From an uncultured bacterium (GTDB taxonomy: Bacteria; Bacillota_I; Bacilli_A; RF39; UBA660), in contig CAJMSU010000001.1 in the NCBI GenBank assembly GCA_905216155.1, forward strand, positions 22,647-86,646: a DNA stretch of 64,000 bases. The letters are read 5' to 3'. The notes beneath the pieces are model-generated. The model saw only the letters and a list, made by a program, of their open reading frames with translations. It did no database searches and was not told the origin of the DNA. The translations under genes were made by a program, and so were the position numbers. Positions within the stretch are counted from its first letter, which is position 1. Every line of letters starts with the position of its first letter. This document shows, piece after piece, positions 53,778 to 62,768 of the stretch.

Positions 53778-55566
53778 TTTTCTTTACGAATCCAATTCCT
53801 AATCCAATAATTGTTAATCCTATGATTGTATATATTATTGAACTATTTGAACTTGTGTCTGGAACAATGACTTCTTTATAATTTTTTATTGTTATTTGTT
53901 GTGATAGGTGATCATTATCAATTGTAAATGTTATTACTTCATCATTTCTAAGATATCCTTCTGGTGCACTTTCTTCTTCTACTGTATATGTACCATCCTT
54001 AATATCTTTAATTACATATGCTTCTTCTGTTGATGTAAATCTTGCTATTTCATTATTATCTTGATCTCTAACAACAATTACGGCTCCTGCTAATGGAAGA
54101 TTAGTAGAAGCATCTATTTTCATGATATTTACTATTCTGTCTTTTGCTTCATTATAAAATTTTACGCTTATATCTTTATTATCATCACTTACTGTAAACT
54201 CTTCTGCCTGTTCATTTAATTTATATCCTTCTGGTGCACTAGTTTCTACAACTTTATAAGTTCCATTGGGTAAATTTTTAATAATATGGCCTTGAGTTGT
54301 TGTAGTCCATGATGTTATTTCTTTATCATTAGCATCTTTTAAAACTAATGTTGCACCTGCTACTGGTTGATTTGTTTGTTTATCTAGTTTTATGATATTT
54401 ACTACTTTATCTTCTGTTTCATTATAGAATTTTATTGTTTGATTCTTATTTTGATCAGTAATTGTAAATGTAACTTTTTCAGTATTTAATTTGTAATTTT
54501 CTGGTGCTTCTGTTTCTTCTACTGAATATGTTCCATTTGCCAAATTTTTGATTACATGACTTTTTCCGTCTGTTGTCCATGAATCAATAATATTACCATT
54601 TGCATTTTTTAATACTAGTTTAGCACCTGCTAATGGTTGATCATTAGCTTTATCTAATTTTATAATTGATACTTGAGTTGGCTCAGGTGTTGGTGCTTGA
54701 TAATTTATATTAAGTTTTAATGTATCTGATACATCTGTTGACTCATTATCTAATATTGTTATATGTTGCATATTATTATTTCGTGGTGCATATTCATATG
54801 CCTTTTCTGTTGTTCCTGTTGCAGATACAGAAATTTTTATATTTGTTTTTTTATTTATTTTTGATGCTGGTACTTTTATCTTGAATCTTTCATTAGATTT
54901 GAATTTCTTTTTTGAATTACCAGATGTATCTACTATTTTAGTTCCAGCTGGTGCATCTTTTATTTCTACTTTATATGTATCTATATTTGAAGAATTTATT
55001 TTTACAGCTTTAGAAACATAATATTTTTTATCACTTGAAAGTGTCATTTGTTTATCTGATATACTTGTTTCTATTTTTGTTTTTGTATAACCTGCAGCCT
55101 TTGCTTTTTTTGCTCCTGCTACTAATTTTTTAATATATGGTCTTAAATTATACTTATCAGAACCTGTTGTTTTAAAAGATTTAGTAAGATTTGATGAACC
55201 TGTTGTATCATCTAAATACCACCAAACTGCTGTTTGTGTTATATAATAATCTTTTAATCTTTCACCAGTAAATGATTTATTTGGATAACCATTTTTTAGT
55301 ATATAGGCAAAACCTGAATCCTTTGTCTTTACTAAATCTGATGTTATATTTTTGGCTGTATCTTTATGAATATTTAAGCAATATACATATTTTCCTGATG
55401 CTGTTGTTTTAGTTGTAAAATATGTTCCAGCTACATAGGCCTTTATATTTTCAGCATTTCCTAATTTTAATGTTTTTGCTGCTGCATTTACTGAAGTTGT
55501 AAATGAGCATAATGTTATTACTGCAACTAATAATGCAGCTAAAATTTTTTCTAACTTATTTTTCAT
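53758..55566 (-). CDS. Thioester-domain adhesin with three Cna-B/SpaA-type repeats and sorting signal
   Basis: 602 residues. Signal peptide (cut near SVNA-AA, residue 28), then a thioester domain with C63 in YVYCLN and Q111 in YYITQTAVWWYLDD, the TQxA-type pair that forms a Cys-Gln bond able to bind host surfaces. Three Cna-B-like repeats follow (about 296-382, 388-472, 478-563), each with a Lys in KLDK or KID and a Glu in the VEE/VVE-x-x-AP-x-x-Y E-box, suggesting isopeptide bonds. The end has VPDTS (568-572), a helix and basic tail: a non-classical LPxTG-type signal. GGGGG precedes ATG 55566. It is the first gene of the operon, behind a consensus promoter. Confidence 0.92.
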   Translation of the reverse strand: MKNKLEKILAALLVAVITLCSFTTSVNAAAKTLKLGNAENIKAYVAGTYFTTKTTASGKYVYCLNIHKDTAKNITSDLVKTKDSGFAYILKNGYPNKSFTGERLKDYYITQTAVWWYLDDTTGSSNLTKSFKTTGSDKYNLRPYIKKLVAGAKKAKAAGYTKTKIETSISDKQMTLSSDKKYYVSKAVKINSSNIDTYKVEIKDAPAGTKIVDTSGNSKKKFKSNERFKIKVPASKINKKTNIKISVSATGTTEKAYEYAPRNNNMQHITILDNESTDVSDTLKLNINYQAPTPEPTQVSIIKLDKANDQPLAGAKLVLKNANGNIIDSWTTDGKSHVIKNLANGTYSVEETEAPENYKLNTEKVTFTITDQNKNQTIKFYNETEDKVVNIIKLDKQTNQPVAGATLVLKDANDKEITSWTTTTQGHIIKNLPNGTYKVVETSAPEGYKLNEQAEEFTVSDDNKDISVKFYNEAKDRIVNIMKIDASTNLPLAGAVIVVRDQDNNEIARFTSTEEAYVIKDIKDGTYTVEEESAPEGYLRNDEVITFTIDNDHLSQQITIKNYKEVIVPDTSSNSSIIYTIIGLTIIGLGIGFVKKNEQKAK

Positions 55567-55592
55567 ACTATTATCCCCCTTAATGTGGCTAT

Positions 55593-55621
55593 ATTATAAC
55601 ACAAAATGACTATTTTGGCAA
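55593..55621 (-). promoter_or_regulatory. Consensus sigma-70 promoter of the adhesin-sortase operon
   Basis: On the minus strand TTGCCA (55621-55616) and TATAAT (55598-55593) are exactly 17 bases apart, 26 bases before the adhesin ATG. Confidence 0.82.
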
Positions 55622-55656
55622 GATATTTCTTCTTTTTTGTTTTATAATTATTATTC

Positions 55657-56184
55657 TTATAAACTTAGACTGTCTATTTCTTTACCATCTACATCAAAAA
55701 TTGTAAACTTTTTATTTTCATAAATCATATAACTTTCTTTAAATATTCCTCTTGGAAGAGAAATAGATCCTGGATTTAGGAAAATATTACTTTTATGTAT
55801 TCTTATAAATGGTTTATGAGTGTGTCCTTGTACTAATATAGAATTATTTTTATTCCAGTTTGCTTCATTATAAATGTGTCCATGTGTTATATATATTTTA
55901 ATATCATCTACATCAATTACATCTATTTCTTTATTTATATTTACTTTCAAATAATTGATGTCTTGATCTGTATCACAGTTTCCTCTAACTGCAATAATTT
56001 TTTCTTTATTTAATTCTATGAATTTAATTACTTCATTTATATCATAATTTTCATTTTTATATCCTGATGATAAAATATCTCCTAAAATAACTATTTTATC
56101 TATATTTTTATTTTTTATTATTTTAGTGATTACATTTAGATTTGTTTTAAAGCCATGAATATCTGAGATAAAAAGTAATTTCAT
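55657..56184 (-). CDS. Metallophosphoesterase, YfcE/MJ0936 family
   Basis: 175 residues with all metal-site motifs of the calcineurin-like family: LLFISDIHG (D-x-H), IVILGDILSSG (GD), VRGNCD (GNxD), YITHGHIYN (GH) and VQGHTHKPF (GHTH). YfcE-like enzymes hydrolyse phosphodiesters; physiological substrate unknown. GAGGTG before ATG 56184 gives the standard MKLLFISD start; a frame open to 56214 is less likely. It lies downstream of no gene on its strand and ends about 100 bases before the adhesin promoter. Confidence 0.92.
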   Translation of the reverse strand: MKLLFISDIHGFKTNLNVITKIIKNKNIDKIVILGDILSSGYKNENYDINEVIKFIELNKEKIIAVRGNCDTDQDINYLKVNINKEIDVIDVDDIKIYITHGHIYNEANWNKNNSILVQGHTHKPFIRIHKSNIFLNPGSISLPRGIFKESYMIYENKKFTIFDVDGKEIDSLSL

Positions 56185-56303
56185 ATAAACACCTCGTTTA
56201 TTAGTATAGCACAATATAAAGTAAACAGAGATAGTTAATTAAGGATTTTTATATAGCAAATTTTATTTTGGAACATATAATACTTTAGTTAGAAAGGAGA
56301 ATT

Positions 56304-57302
56304 ATGAAAAAGAAAATTTTTGTCTACATATTATGTGGAATATTATTATTTTTATTAGTATCTTTAGTTTTATTTGATTTTAATAAAGATGAAAAAACTA
56401 ATTCAAAAATCAAAAAAGTTACAGTAGCTGAGGTTGCTCATACTATTTTCTATGCACCTCAATATGTTGCTATTGAAAAGGGGTATTTTAAAGATTTAGG
56501 AATAGATATAGAATTAATTTTAACACCTGGTGCTGATAAGGTAACTGCTGCTGTATTATCTGGAGACAGTGATATTGGTTTTTGTGGAAGTGAAGCTACA
56601 ATTTATGTTTATAATGGTGGAGAAAAAGATTATTTAAAAACATTTGCTCAACTTACTCAAAAAGATGGTACATTCTTGGTTTCAAGAGAAAAATATAAAA
56701 ACTTTAAATTAGAGGACTTAAAAGGAAAAGATATTATAGGTGGTCGTGCTAATGGTATGCCTGAAATGACACTTGAATATGCGCTTAAGCAAAATGGAAT
56801 TGATCCTAAAACTGATGTAAGAATAGATACTAGTGTTGAATTTGCTGCTATGGGTGGTGCATTTATTGGAGGACAAGGAGATTTTGTCACTTTATTTGAA
56901 CCTAATGCTTTAAATATTGAAAAACAAGGCTATGGTTATGTTGTTGCTAGTGTTGGTGAATTAGGTGGTGTAGTTCCTTATACTTCATACTCTGCTAGGG
57001 ATAGTTACATAAAGAAAAACGGTGAAATTATAACTAATTTTTCTAAAGCTATTCAAAAAGGATTAGATTATGTTTATAGTCATACTGATGAAGAAGTTGC
57101 CAAGATTATTTTAAATCAATTTCCTGATACTTCATTAAAGGATTTAACAGAAGCTGTTAAAAGATATAGAAAAATTGAAGCTTGGCCTAAAACAACTAAC
57201 TTTAGTAAAAAATCTTTCAATCACTTACAAGATATCATGATTGACAATGGTGCTATTGATAAAAAGGTTTCTTATAGTAAGTTGATTTATAATGAAAAAT
57301 AA
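56304..57302 (+). CDS. ABC transporter substrate-binding protein, NMT1/THI5/SsuA-like
   Basis: 332 residues. An N-terminal membrane helix (about 5-24) holds the protein outside the membrane; there is a Cys in ILCG, but the lipobox is poor and too close to the start, so it is more likely an anchor than a lipoprotein. The SBP domain has HTIFYAPQYVAIEKGYFKDLGIDIELI, GADKVTAAVLSGDSDIGFCGSEA, LKGKDIIGGRANGMPEM and GGQGDFVTLFEPNA, the fold used for sulfonates, nitrate, taurine or thiamine precursors. AAAGGAG lies before the ATG. It is first in a three-gene operon with the ATPase and permease; no TPP-type leader is seen. Confidence 0.9.
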   Translation: MKKKIFVYILCGILLFLLVSLVLFDFNKDEKTNSKIKKVTVAEVAHTIFYAPQYVAIEKGYFKDLGIDIELILTPGADKVTAAVLSGDSDIGFCGSEATIYVYNGGEKDYLKTFAQLTQKDGTFLVSREKYKNFKLEDLKGKDIIGGRANGMPEMTLEYALKQNGIDPKTDVRIDTSVEFAAMGGAFIGGQGDFVTLFEPNALNIEKQGYGYVVASVGELGGVVPYTSYSARDSYIKKNGEIITNFSKAIQKGLDYVYSHTDEEVAKIILNQFPDTSLKDLTEAVKRYRKIEAWPKTTNFSKKSFNHLQDIMIDNGAIDKKVSYSKLIYNEK

Positions 57303-58041
57303 GATTTTAAGAATTAAAAATTTAAAAAAATGTTATCATGATAAAAATACAGAAATAAATGCTCTAGAAGATATTACTTTTGATGTTTATGACAAGGAAT
57401 TTTTATCAATTGTAGGTCCATCAGGTTGTGGAAAGTCAACAATACTTTCTATACTATCTGGTTTAGAGGATAAATCTTTTGGGGATGTTAAATTTTCTAA
57501 AGATGTTACGATTGGTTATATGTTACAGGATGATTCTTTGTTTTTTTGGAGAACTATATTAGATAATTGTCTTATAGGTTTAGAAGTTACTGGAAAATTA
57601 ACAGAAGAAAACAAAAATTATGTAATTAACCTTTTAAATACTTATGGACTTTCGGATTTTATATATAAATATCCTTCCAGTTTATCTGGTGGCATGAGAC
57701 AACGTGTTGCACTTATTAGGACGCTTGCATTAAAACCAGATATATTACTTTTAGACGAGGCTATGTCTGCACTTGATTATCAATCTCGTCTTGCTATAAG
57801 TGATGATATTTATAATATTATTAAAAGTGAGGAAAAAACGGCTATTATGGTTACGCATGATATAGCTGAGGCTATAAGTATGTCAGATAGAGTAATTGTT
57901 ATTTCAAAAAGGCCTGGTGTAGTTAAGAGTATTTATAATATAGAATTAGATAAAAAATCAACTCCAATTAATAACAGAAAGGATAAGAAGTTTAATTTCT
58001 ATTATGATAAGATTTGGAGGGATTTGGATGTCCATTTATAG
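57292..58041 (+). CDS. ABC transporter ATP-binding protein (SsuB/TauB/ThiZ-like)
   Basis: 249 residues, with Walker A GPSGCGKST, Q-loop MLQDDSLFFWRT, signature LSGGMRQRVAL, Walker B ILLLDEAMSALD and H-loop MVTHDIAEA. The D-loop/Walker B and the WRT after the Q-loop are typical of the nitrate/sulfonate/taurine importers. It energises uptake of the ligand bound by the preceding protein. The ATG at 57292 overlaps that gene by 11 bases and the permease start lies within its end, so all three are translated together. Ribosome site is weak, consistent with coupling. Confidence 0.94.
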   Translation: MKNKILRIKNLKKCYHDKNTEINALEDITFDVYDKEFLSIVGPSGCGKSTILSILSGLEDKSFGDVKFSKDVTIGYMLQDDSLFFWRTILDNCLIGLEVTGKLTEENKNYVINLLNTYGLSDFIYKYPSSLSGGMRQRVALIRTLALKPDILLLDEAMSALDYQSRLAISDDIYNIIKSEEKTAIMVTHDIAEAISMSDRVIVISKRPGVVKSIYNIELDKKSTPINNRKDKKFNFYYDKIWRDLDVHL

Positions 58042-58828
58042 TTTAGAACATACTAAATATTTAAAAAAATTAAAACGTGAAAAGCGAATTATTACAATAT
58101 TTAGATTTTTAATAATTGTACTATTTATTGTAACATGGGAGGTCCTTTCTAGATTTAATTTGATTAATACATTTTTATCTTCATCTCCTAGTAGGGTTTT
58201 ATCAACTATTCGTTCTCTTATTAATGATGGAAGTCTATTTAAACATATTAGTATTACTTTATATGAGGTCTTTATTAGTTTTGGTATTGCTACTGTTATA
58301 GGGCTTTTACTGGCAACTATTTTATGGAGTAAGCCTATTATTTCTAAAATAGTTGATCCTTATCTTACTATATTGAACTCGCTTCCTAAAGTTGCACTTG
58401 GACCTTTAATTATTATATGGGTAGGTGCTAGTATAAATTCTATTATATTTATGTCGCTTCTTATTAGTACTTTTATTACTATAATCAATATTTATAATGG
58501 ATTTAATGCTACTGATAAAAGCTATATTACTCTTTTGAAATCATTTAAGGCTACTAAGATACAAATATTTACTAAGGTTATTTTACCTAGTAATTATGTA
58601 AATATAATTAATGCTCTTAAAATTAATATTTCTATGAATTTAATTGGGGTTATTATGGGAGAACTTTTAGTATCTAAGAATGGTTTGGGATATTTAATTA
58701 TGTATGGTTCTCAGGTATTTAATATAGATTTGGTTATTACTAGTGTTTTTGTACTTGGTATAATTTCTTATTTAATGTATTTCTTGATTGATAGATTAGA
58801 ACATTTTGTTTTAAGTAAAAGAGGTTAA
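58028..58828 (+). CDS. ABC transporter permease (SsuC/ThiX-like)
   Basis: 266 residues with six membrane helices. The EAA-type loop (about 195-215: FNATDKSYITLLKSFKATKIQIFTKVILPS) and SLPKVALGPLIIIWVG are family signatures of sulfonate/nitrate/thiamine-precursor importers. ATG 58028 has GGAGGG seven bases upstream; a longer frame from 58004 is possible but lacks a site. It overlaps the ATPase gene by 14 bases and ends at a bidirectional terminator. Substrate undetermined. Confidence 0.93.
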   Translation: MSIYSLEHTKYLKKLKREKRIITIFRFLIIVLFIVTWEVLSRFNLINTFLSSSPSRVLSTIRSLINDGSLFKHISITLYEVFISFGIATVIGLLLATILWSKPIISKIVDPYLTILNSLPKVALGPLIIIWVGASINSIIFMSLLISTFITIINIYNGFNATDKSYITLLKSFKATKIQIFTKVILPSNYVNIINALKINISMNLIGVIMGELLVSKNGLGYLIMYGSQVFNIDLVITSVFVLGIISYLMYFLIDRLEHFVLSKRG

Positions 58829-58869
58829 AAAAGATCTATAAGTTTTATTCTTATAGACCTTTTTATTTT
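58828..58869. terminator. Bidirectional terminator between permease and FIST genes
   Basis: AAAAAGATCTATAAG (58828-58842) pairs with CTTATAGACCTTTTT (58850-58864) except for one position; T-rich on the right for the plus gene and A-rich on the left for the minus gene. Confidence 0.83.
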
Positions 58870-60056
58870 TAGTCTTTTCCGAAGGCTGTAAATGATAACA
58901 TTAATCCACCACAGGTATTAGCTGAATGTGTTTCATATCCATATTCACCAAATGTAAATACTGTGATAAATGGCACTCCTTTAGCTTCTTTTACTAATTG
59001 TTTATGTACTTCTTCTATTCTATCTCCTATGCCAATCTTTCTTGCACCACAGTGAATTAATACATAGGCTGCTGGCGTTGTATATAGCTTATTTTTGACA
59101 TCTTTCATTGTTTTTACTGTTGAGTTAATTAATTCATCTGTTGTTGCTTCTAGTTGAATAATAGCTGTCCCTTCTACTACATTATTTCCTAAAGTAATTG
59201 TGTCATCATTTATGGTTTTTGTTCCTTGATCATTACCAAACATTGGATGTCTTACTACTATTAGGTTGCCCAAAGGATCCTTTATTCCAAGTGGCTTTTG
59301 TACTGATGCTGTTAGAAGATTTTTTCCCTTTAATCTTGTTGGATGACTACCTATCCAATTGGCATATCTTTTTAATGATGAAATACCATCTATTGTTACT
59401 ATAGTTCTTTTATCTTTTACTTTTGTAATTAGTCCAATATTTTCGGTTTCTCTATAATCACCGGTATATGCTGTTGCAATTTCATTATCTGTATAGAAGA
59501 AAGCTACTGCTACTCCATCACTGAACACTTTATCGTTGCAAATTATTTTCCAATTACCTTCTACTGTATCGTCTGCTGCACTTCCTCCAAACATTGGTAC
59601 TCTACCAATTATATCTTGAATTCCCATTAAGTAGTCCTCTTCTTCTTTTGGGGATGCAATCATATAAAAATAGGCTGGTGCTCTAGTTGTTCTAGCATCT
59701 TCTATAGCTTTTATTGCTACTTTTCTTCCTATGTCTCTTGCATCTTTACCAGCTTCATGACAAGCCACTCCAACTGTCATTTTTTTATCTGACATGCTCA
59801 TTATTCCAGCATATCCATCTGGGGAAGTAACAATTTTTTCTTCTACCATTATCATTCCATTACTAGTACATCCTATTAATGGAGCTTTCGTTATATTTCT
59901 TACACCTTTAACAACCTCATTTATATTACTTAAAACGGAAGTATATAACAAATTTAATTTTATGTGAGATAGTTTATTTGTCGATTTTTTTGCTGCTTCT
60001 TCTCCTGATAAATAACTATTTATGTTTGTACTGTATCCAACTTTTGCTTTTAACAT
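58869..60056 (-). CDS. FIST-domain (FIST_N plus FIST_C) protein
   Basis: 395 residues, soluble. FIST_N features are APLIGCTSNGMIM, and SPKEEEDYLMGIQDIIGRVPMFGGSAADDTVEGNWKI; the FIST_C part ends FGEYGYETHSANTCGGLMLSFTAFGKD, the family's glutamate-histidine ending. FIST proteins are thought to be intracellular sensors of small ligands such as amino acids, often coupled to signalling domains, but here no output domain is attached. It begins 12 bases after the alcohol dehydrogenase gene with AGAGGTG before ATG 60056, so the two are cotranscribed. Ligand unknown. Confidence 0.88.
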   Translation of the reverse strand: MLKAKVGYSTNINSYLSGEEAAKKSTNKLSHIKLNLLYTSVLSNINEVVKGVRNITKAPLIGCTSNGMIMVEEKIVTSPDGYAGIMSMSDKKMTVGVACHEAGKDARDIGRKVAIKAIEDARTTRAPAYFYMIASPKEEEDYLMGIQDIIGRVPMFGGSAADDTVEGNWKIICNDKVFSDGVAVAFFYTDNEIATAYTGDYRETENIGLITKVKDKRTIVTIDGISSLKRYANWIGSHPTRLKGKNLLTASVQKPLGIKDPLGNLIVVRHPMFGNDQGTKTINDDTITLGNNVVEGTAIIQLEATTDELINSTVKTMKDVKNKLYTTPAAYVLIHCGARKIGIGDRIEEVHKQLVKEAKGVPFITVFTFGEYGYETHSANTCGGLMLSFTAFGKD

Positions 60057-60068
60057 ATTACACCTCTT

Positions 60069-61223
60069 TTATTTATATGACTCTTTATATATATTTAAAA
60101 TATCTTCTTTTGTTACTGATCTTGGATTTCCTGGTGTGCAAATATCTTTTAATGCCTGATCTGCTAATGTTGGTAACATTTCTTCTGGTATTCCAACTTC
60201 TTCTAAAGTTTTTGGAAGGTTTAATTCAATTAATAATTTTTTTATTGCATCTACAATTTTATCTACTGCTTCATAATCTGTTACTTTTGACATATCAAGT
60301 CCCATAGCGTTACCCATATTCTTAAATAATCCCGGGCAAACTTTTCCATTAAATTTCATAACATGTGGTAAAAGTATTGCATTAGCTATCCCATGTGGAG
60401 TATCAAAATAAGCACCTAGTGAATGGGCCATAGAATGTGTTATTCCTAAACCTGCATTGGAAAATCCCATGCCAGCAATATATTGTGCATAGGCAATTTT
60501 TTCTATCGCCTCTTTTTCTTTGTTATTAACGGATTTTACCAAATTCTTATAAATTAATGATATAGCATTGATATGAAACATGTCCGTCATTAACCATGAA
60601 TTTTTAGTTATATATCCTTCCATTGCATGTGTTAAAGCATCCATTCCTGTTGATGCTGCTAATGTTTGTGGCATATGTTGCATTAAATCTGGATCTATTA
60701 TTGCTATTACTGGAATATCATGCACGTCTACACATACCATTTTTTTTGTTCTTGATTCATCTGTAATAACATAATTTATTGTTACTTCAGCTGCTGTTCC
60801 TGCTGTTGTTGGTAAAGCAATAATTGGCAATGCTTTATTTTTTGTTTCTGCTAATCCATCTAAACTTATTACATCATTAAATTCTGGATTTGTCATAATA
60901 ATCCCAATTGCCTTTGCTGTATCTATTGAACTACCACCACCTACAGATATAATTGCATCTATATTATTTATTTGTGCTATTAATAAACCATCTTTTACTG
61001 TATTTACAGTTGGATTTGGTATTACATTATCATAAATTACATAATTTACTTTTTCTTTATCTAATTCACTTGTTACTAATTCTACTACTCCTGTTTCTAT
61101 TAACTTTTTATCTGTCACTAGTAGCAATTTATTGTAATTTCTTTTTTTTATCTCTTGTAATAGTTCTTTTCTTGATCCTGATCCGAAATATGAAGTTTCA
61201 TTTAAAATAATTCTGTTACTCAT
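60069..61223 (-). CDS. Iron-containing alcohol dehydrogenase (FucO/AdhB-like)
   Basis: 384 residues, the standard length of the type III family. NAD(P)-binding ISVGGGSSIDTAKAIG, metal-binding DALTHAMEGYITKN and the HSMAHSLGAYFDTPHGIANAILLPHVM block with metal-ligand His residues are all present. It reduces or oxidises an alcohol/aldehyde in fermentation, for example lactaldehyde, 1,2-propanediol or butanol; which one is not evident. GGGAGG precedes ATG 61223. First gene of the unit with the FIST protein. Confidence 0.94.
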   Translation of the reverse strand: MSNRIILNETSYFGSGSRKELLQEIKKRNYNKLLLVTDKKLIETGVVELVTSELDKEKVNYVIYDNVIPNPTVNTVKDGLLIAQINNIDAIISVGGGSSIDTAKAIGIIMTNPEFNDVISLDGLAETKNKALPIIALPTTAGTAAEVTINYVITDESRTKKMVCVDVHDIPVIAIIDPDLMQHMPQTLAASTGMDALTHAMEGYITKNSWLMTDMFHINAISLIYKNLVKSVNNKEKEAIEKIAYAQYIAGMGFSNAGLGITHSMAHSLGAYFDTPHGIANAILLPHVMKFNGKVCPGLFKNMGNAMGLDMSKVTDYEAVDKIVDAIKKLLIELNLPKTLEEVGIPEEMLPTLADQALKDICTPGNPRSVTKEDILNIYKESYK

Positions 61224-61284
61224 ATGCTAGCCTCCCTATTTTCTTAATTATAGCATAATTTAACTTTATTTTATATAAATTTGA

Positions 61285-61322
61285 AATAAAAAAGCGTAAA
61301 GTCTTAAGTTAACTTTGCGCTT
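61285..61322 (-). terminator. Terminator after tsaD
   Basis: On the minus strand AAGCGCAAAGT-(9 nt)-ACTTTACGCTT (one mismatch) is followed by TTTTTT; it spans the tsaD stop codon. Confidence 0.82.
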
Positions 61323-62308
61323 GATGTACTATTTAGGTAATAGTCTGCTCTTCTTCCTAACTTATATGCATAATATCCTGCTGCTGCTATCATAGTAGCA
61401 TTGTCAGTACAATATATCATTGGTGGGATTGAAACATTTATATTTAATTCTTTTTCTAATTTTTTTAATTTTTCTTTCAAACCTTGGTTTGCTGCTACAC
61501 CACCAGCTACTATTAGATTATTTATGTTTTTGTCTATTAATGCCTTCTTTGTTTTTATTACTATAGCGTCAGTTGCTACATCTTGAAATGATGCTGCTAA
61601 ATCTTCTTTATTAATGTCATTTCCCTTTTGTTTTTCATTATGTGCAAGATTTATGACAGCACTTTTTAATCCACTGAAAGAGAAATTATAACTATCATCT
61701 TTTAGTGGTATTGGTAATTTGTATGTATGTTTACCAATTTTTGCTAGTTTATCTATCTTCGGACCTCCTGGATATTCAAGACCAATTACTCTTGCTACCT
61801 TGTCATAGCATTCGCCGATAGCATCATCAAGTGTTCCACCTAGTTTTTCAAAACTATAGTGATCTTTCATTTCAATTAACTCTGTATGCCCTCCACTTAC
61901 TACTAAGGCAAGTAGTGGAAATTTTAATTCTTTTACTAGACTGTTTGCATAGATGTGACCTGCAATATGATGTACAGGTATTAATGGTTTTTTATATATA
62001 AATGATAGCGTTTTTGCAGCTTCTAAACCAATAAGTAGTGAGCCTATTAAACCTGGTCCATATGTTATTGCTATTGCATCTACATCATCTATTGTCATAT
62101 TGGCTTTTTTCATACATTCTTCTAATACTAGTGTTATATTTTTTACATGTTGTCTACTGGCAATTTCTGGTACAACTCCTCCATAATCTTTATGTATATC
62201 TATTTGTGAAGATATAACTGTTGCAATTTCTTCTCTACCATTTTTTACAATTGATGCACTTGTTTCATCACAACTTGATTCTATTCCTAATATATATATA
62301 TCTTTCAT
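61304..62308 (-). CDS. tsaD: tRNA N6-adenosine threonylcarbamoyltransferase TsaD (Kae1/YgjD)
   Basis: 334 residues. Actin-like ATPase with ILGIESSCDETSA at the start, the metal-binding HIAGH (H114 and H118), LALVVSGGHTEL, GECYDKVAR, SFSGLKSAV and VAGGVAANQGLKEKL, ending PPMIYCTDNATMIAAAGYY. It transfers the threonylcarbamoyl group to adenosine-37 of ANN-decoding tRNAs together with TsaB and TsaE, whose genes lie just upstream in transcription. GGTGATAG precedes ATG 62308. A terminator after rimI separates it from that operon, so it may have its own promoter. Confidence 0.97.
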   Translation of the reverse strand: MKDIYILGIESSCDETSASIVKNGREEIATVISSQIDIHKDYGGVVPEIASRQHVKNITLVLEECMKKANMTIDDVDAIAITYGPGLIGSLLIGLEAAKTLSFIYKKPLIPVHHIAGHIYANSLVKELKFPLLALVVSGGHTELIEMKDHYSFEKLGGTLDDAIGECYDKVARVIGLEYPGGPKIDKLAKIGKHTYKLPIPLKDDSYNFSFSGLKSAVINLAHNEKQKGNDINKEDLAASFQDVATDAIVIKTKKALIDKNINNLIVAGGVAANQGLKEKLKKLEKELNINVSIPPMIYCTDNATMIAAAGYYAYKLGRRADYYLNSTSSAKLT

Positions 62309-62343
62309 AATCTATCACCACTTCATTTCCATATTATTTTAAC

Positions 62344-62371
62344 ACAAAAGACTCTTTTTTTGAAGAGCCTT
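62344..62371 (-). terminator. Terminator between rimI and tsaD
   Basis: On the minus strand AAGGCTCTT-(6 nt)-AAGAGTCTT (one G-U pair) is followed by TTGTGTT. The T-run is short, so readthrough into tsaD is plausible. Confidence 0.65.
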
Positions 62372-62768
62372 ATTTGTTTATTCTTTCCATTAATATTCCA
62401 TCTTTTCCTTTATAATAACCTTTTCTTATTGCCTTTTCTTCAAAATTAAATTTTTTGTATAATTTAATTGCAGGAATATTATCTATTTTTACTTCTAGCG
62501 TGATATCTTTTTGCACAGAATCTATTAGTTTTTTTAATAATTTTGTACCTATTCCACAGTTTCTGTGGATTTCTTCTACTTCGATTTGATTTATTTCCAC
62601 TCTATCATAGATATCACTGTAGTATAAATATCCTATTATTTCATTGCTTTCTATATAAAGTAAATATTTAGCAAAAGGATTTATTTTTATTTCCTTTGCT
62701 ACTTCATCTTTATTTATTATGAGCCATGTTATATCATTAAAAGATGTATTATTATATTCTCTTATCAT
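62370..62768 (-). CDS. rimI: GNAT-family N-acetyltransferase (RimI-like)
   Basis: 132 residues. GNAT fold with the IGYLYY strand, the acetyl-CoA loop IHRNCGIGTKLLKKLID (Q/RxxGxG/A pattern) and the closing KLYKKFNFEEKAIRKGYY. Position right after tsaB (sharing one base, TAATG) is the common place of rimI, which acetylates the N-terminus of ribosomal protein S18. The N-terminal part is a little divergent, so the exact substrate is inferred from gene order. Confidence 0.85.
   Translation of the reverse strand: MIREYNNTSFNDITWLIINKDEVAKEIKINPFAKYLLYIESNEIIGYLYYSDIYDRVEINQIEVEEIHRNCGIGTKLLKKLIDSVQKDITLEVKIDNIPAIKLYKKFNFEEKAIRKGYYKGKDGILMERINK

Noticed and set aside
56215..56303. TPP riboswitch before the NMT1-like importer
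   Set aside because: No conserved CUGAGA/ACCUGA-type elements, and the leader is too short.
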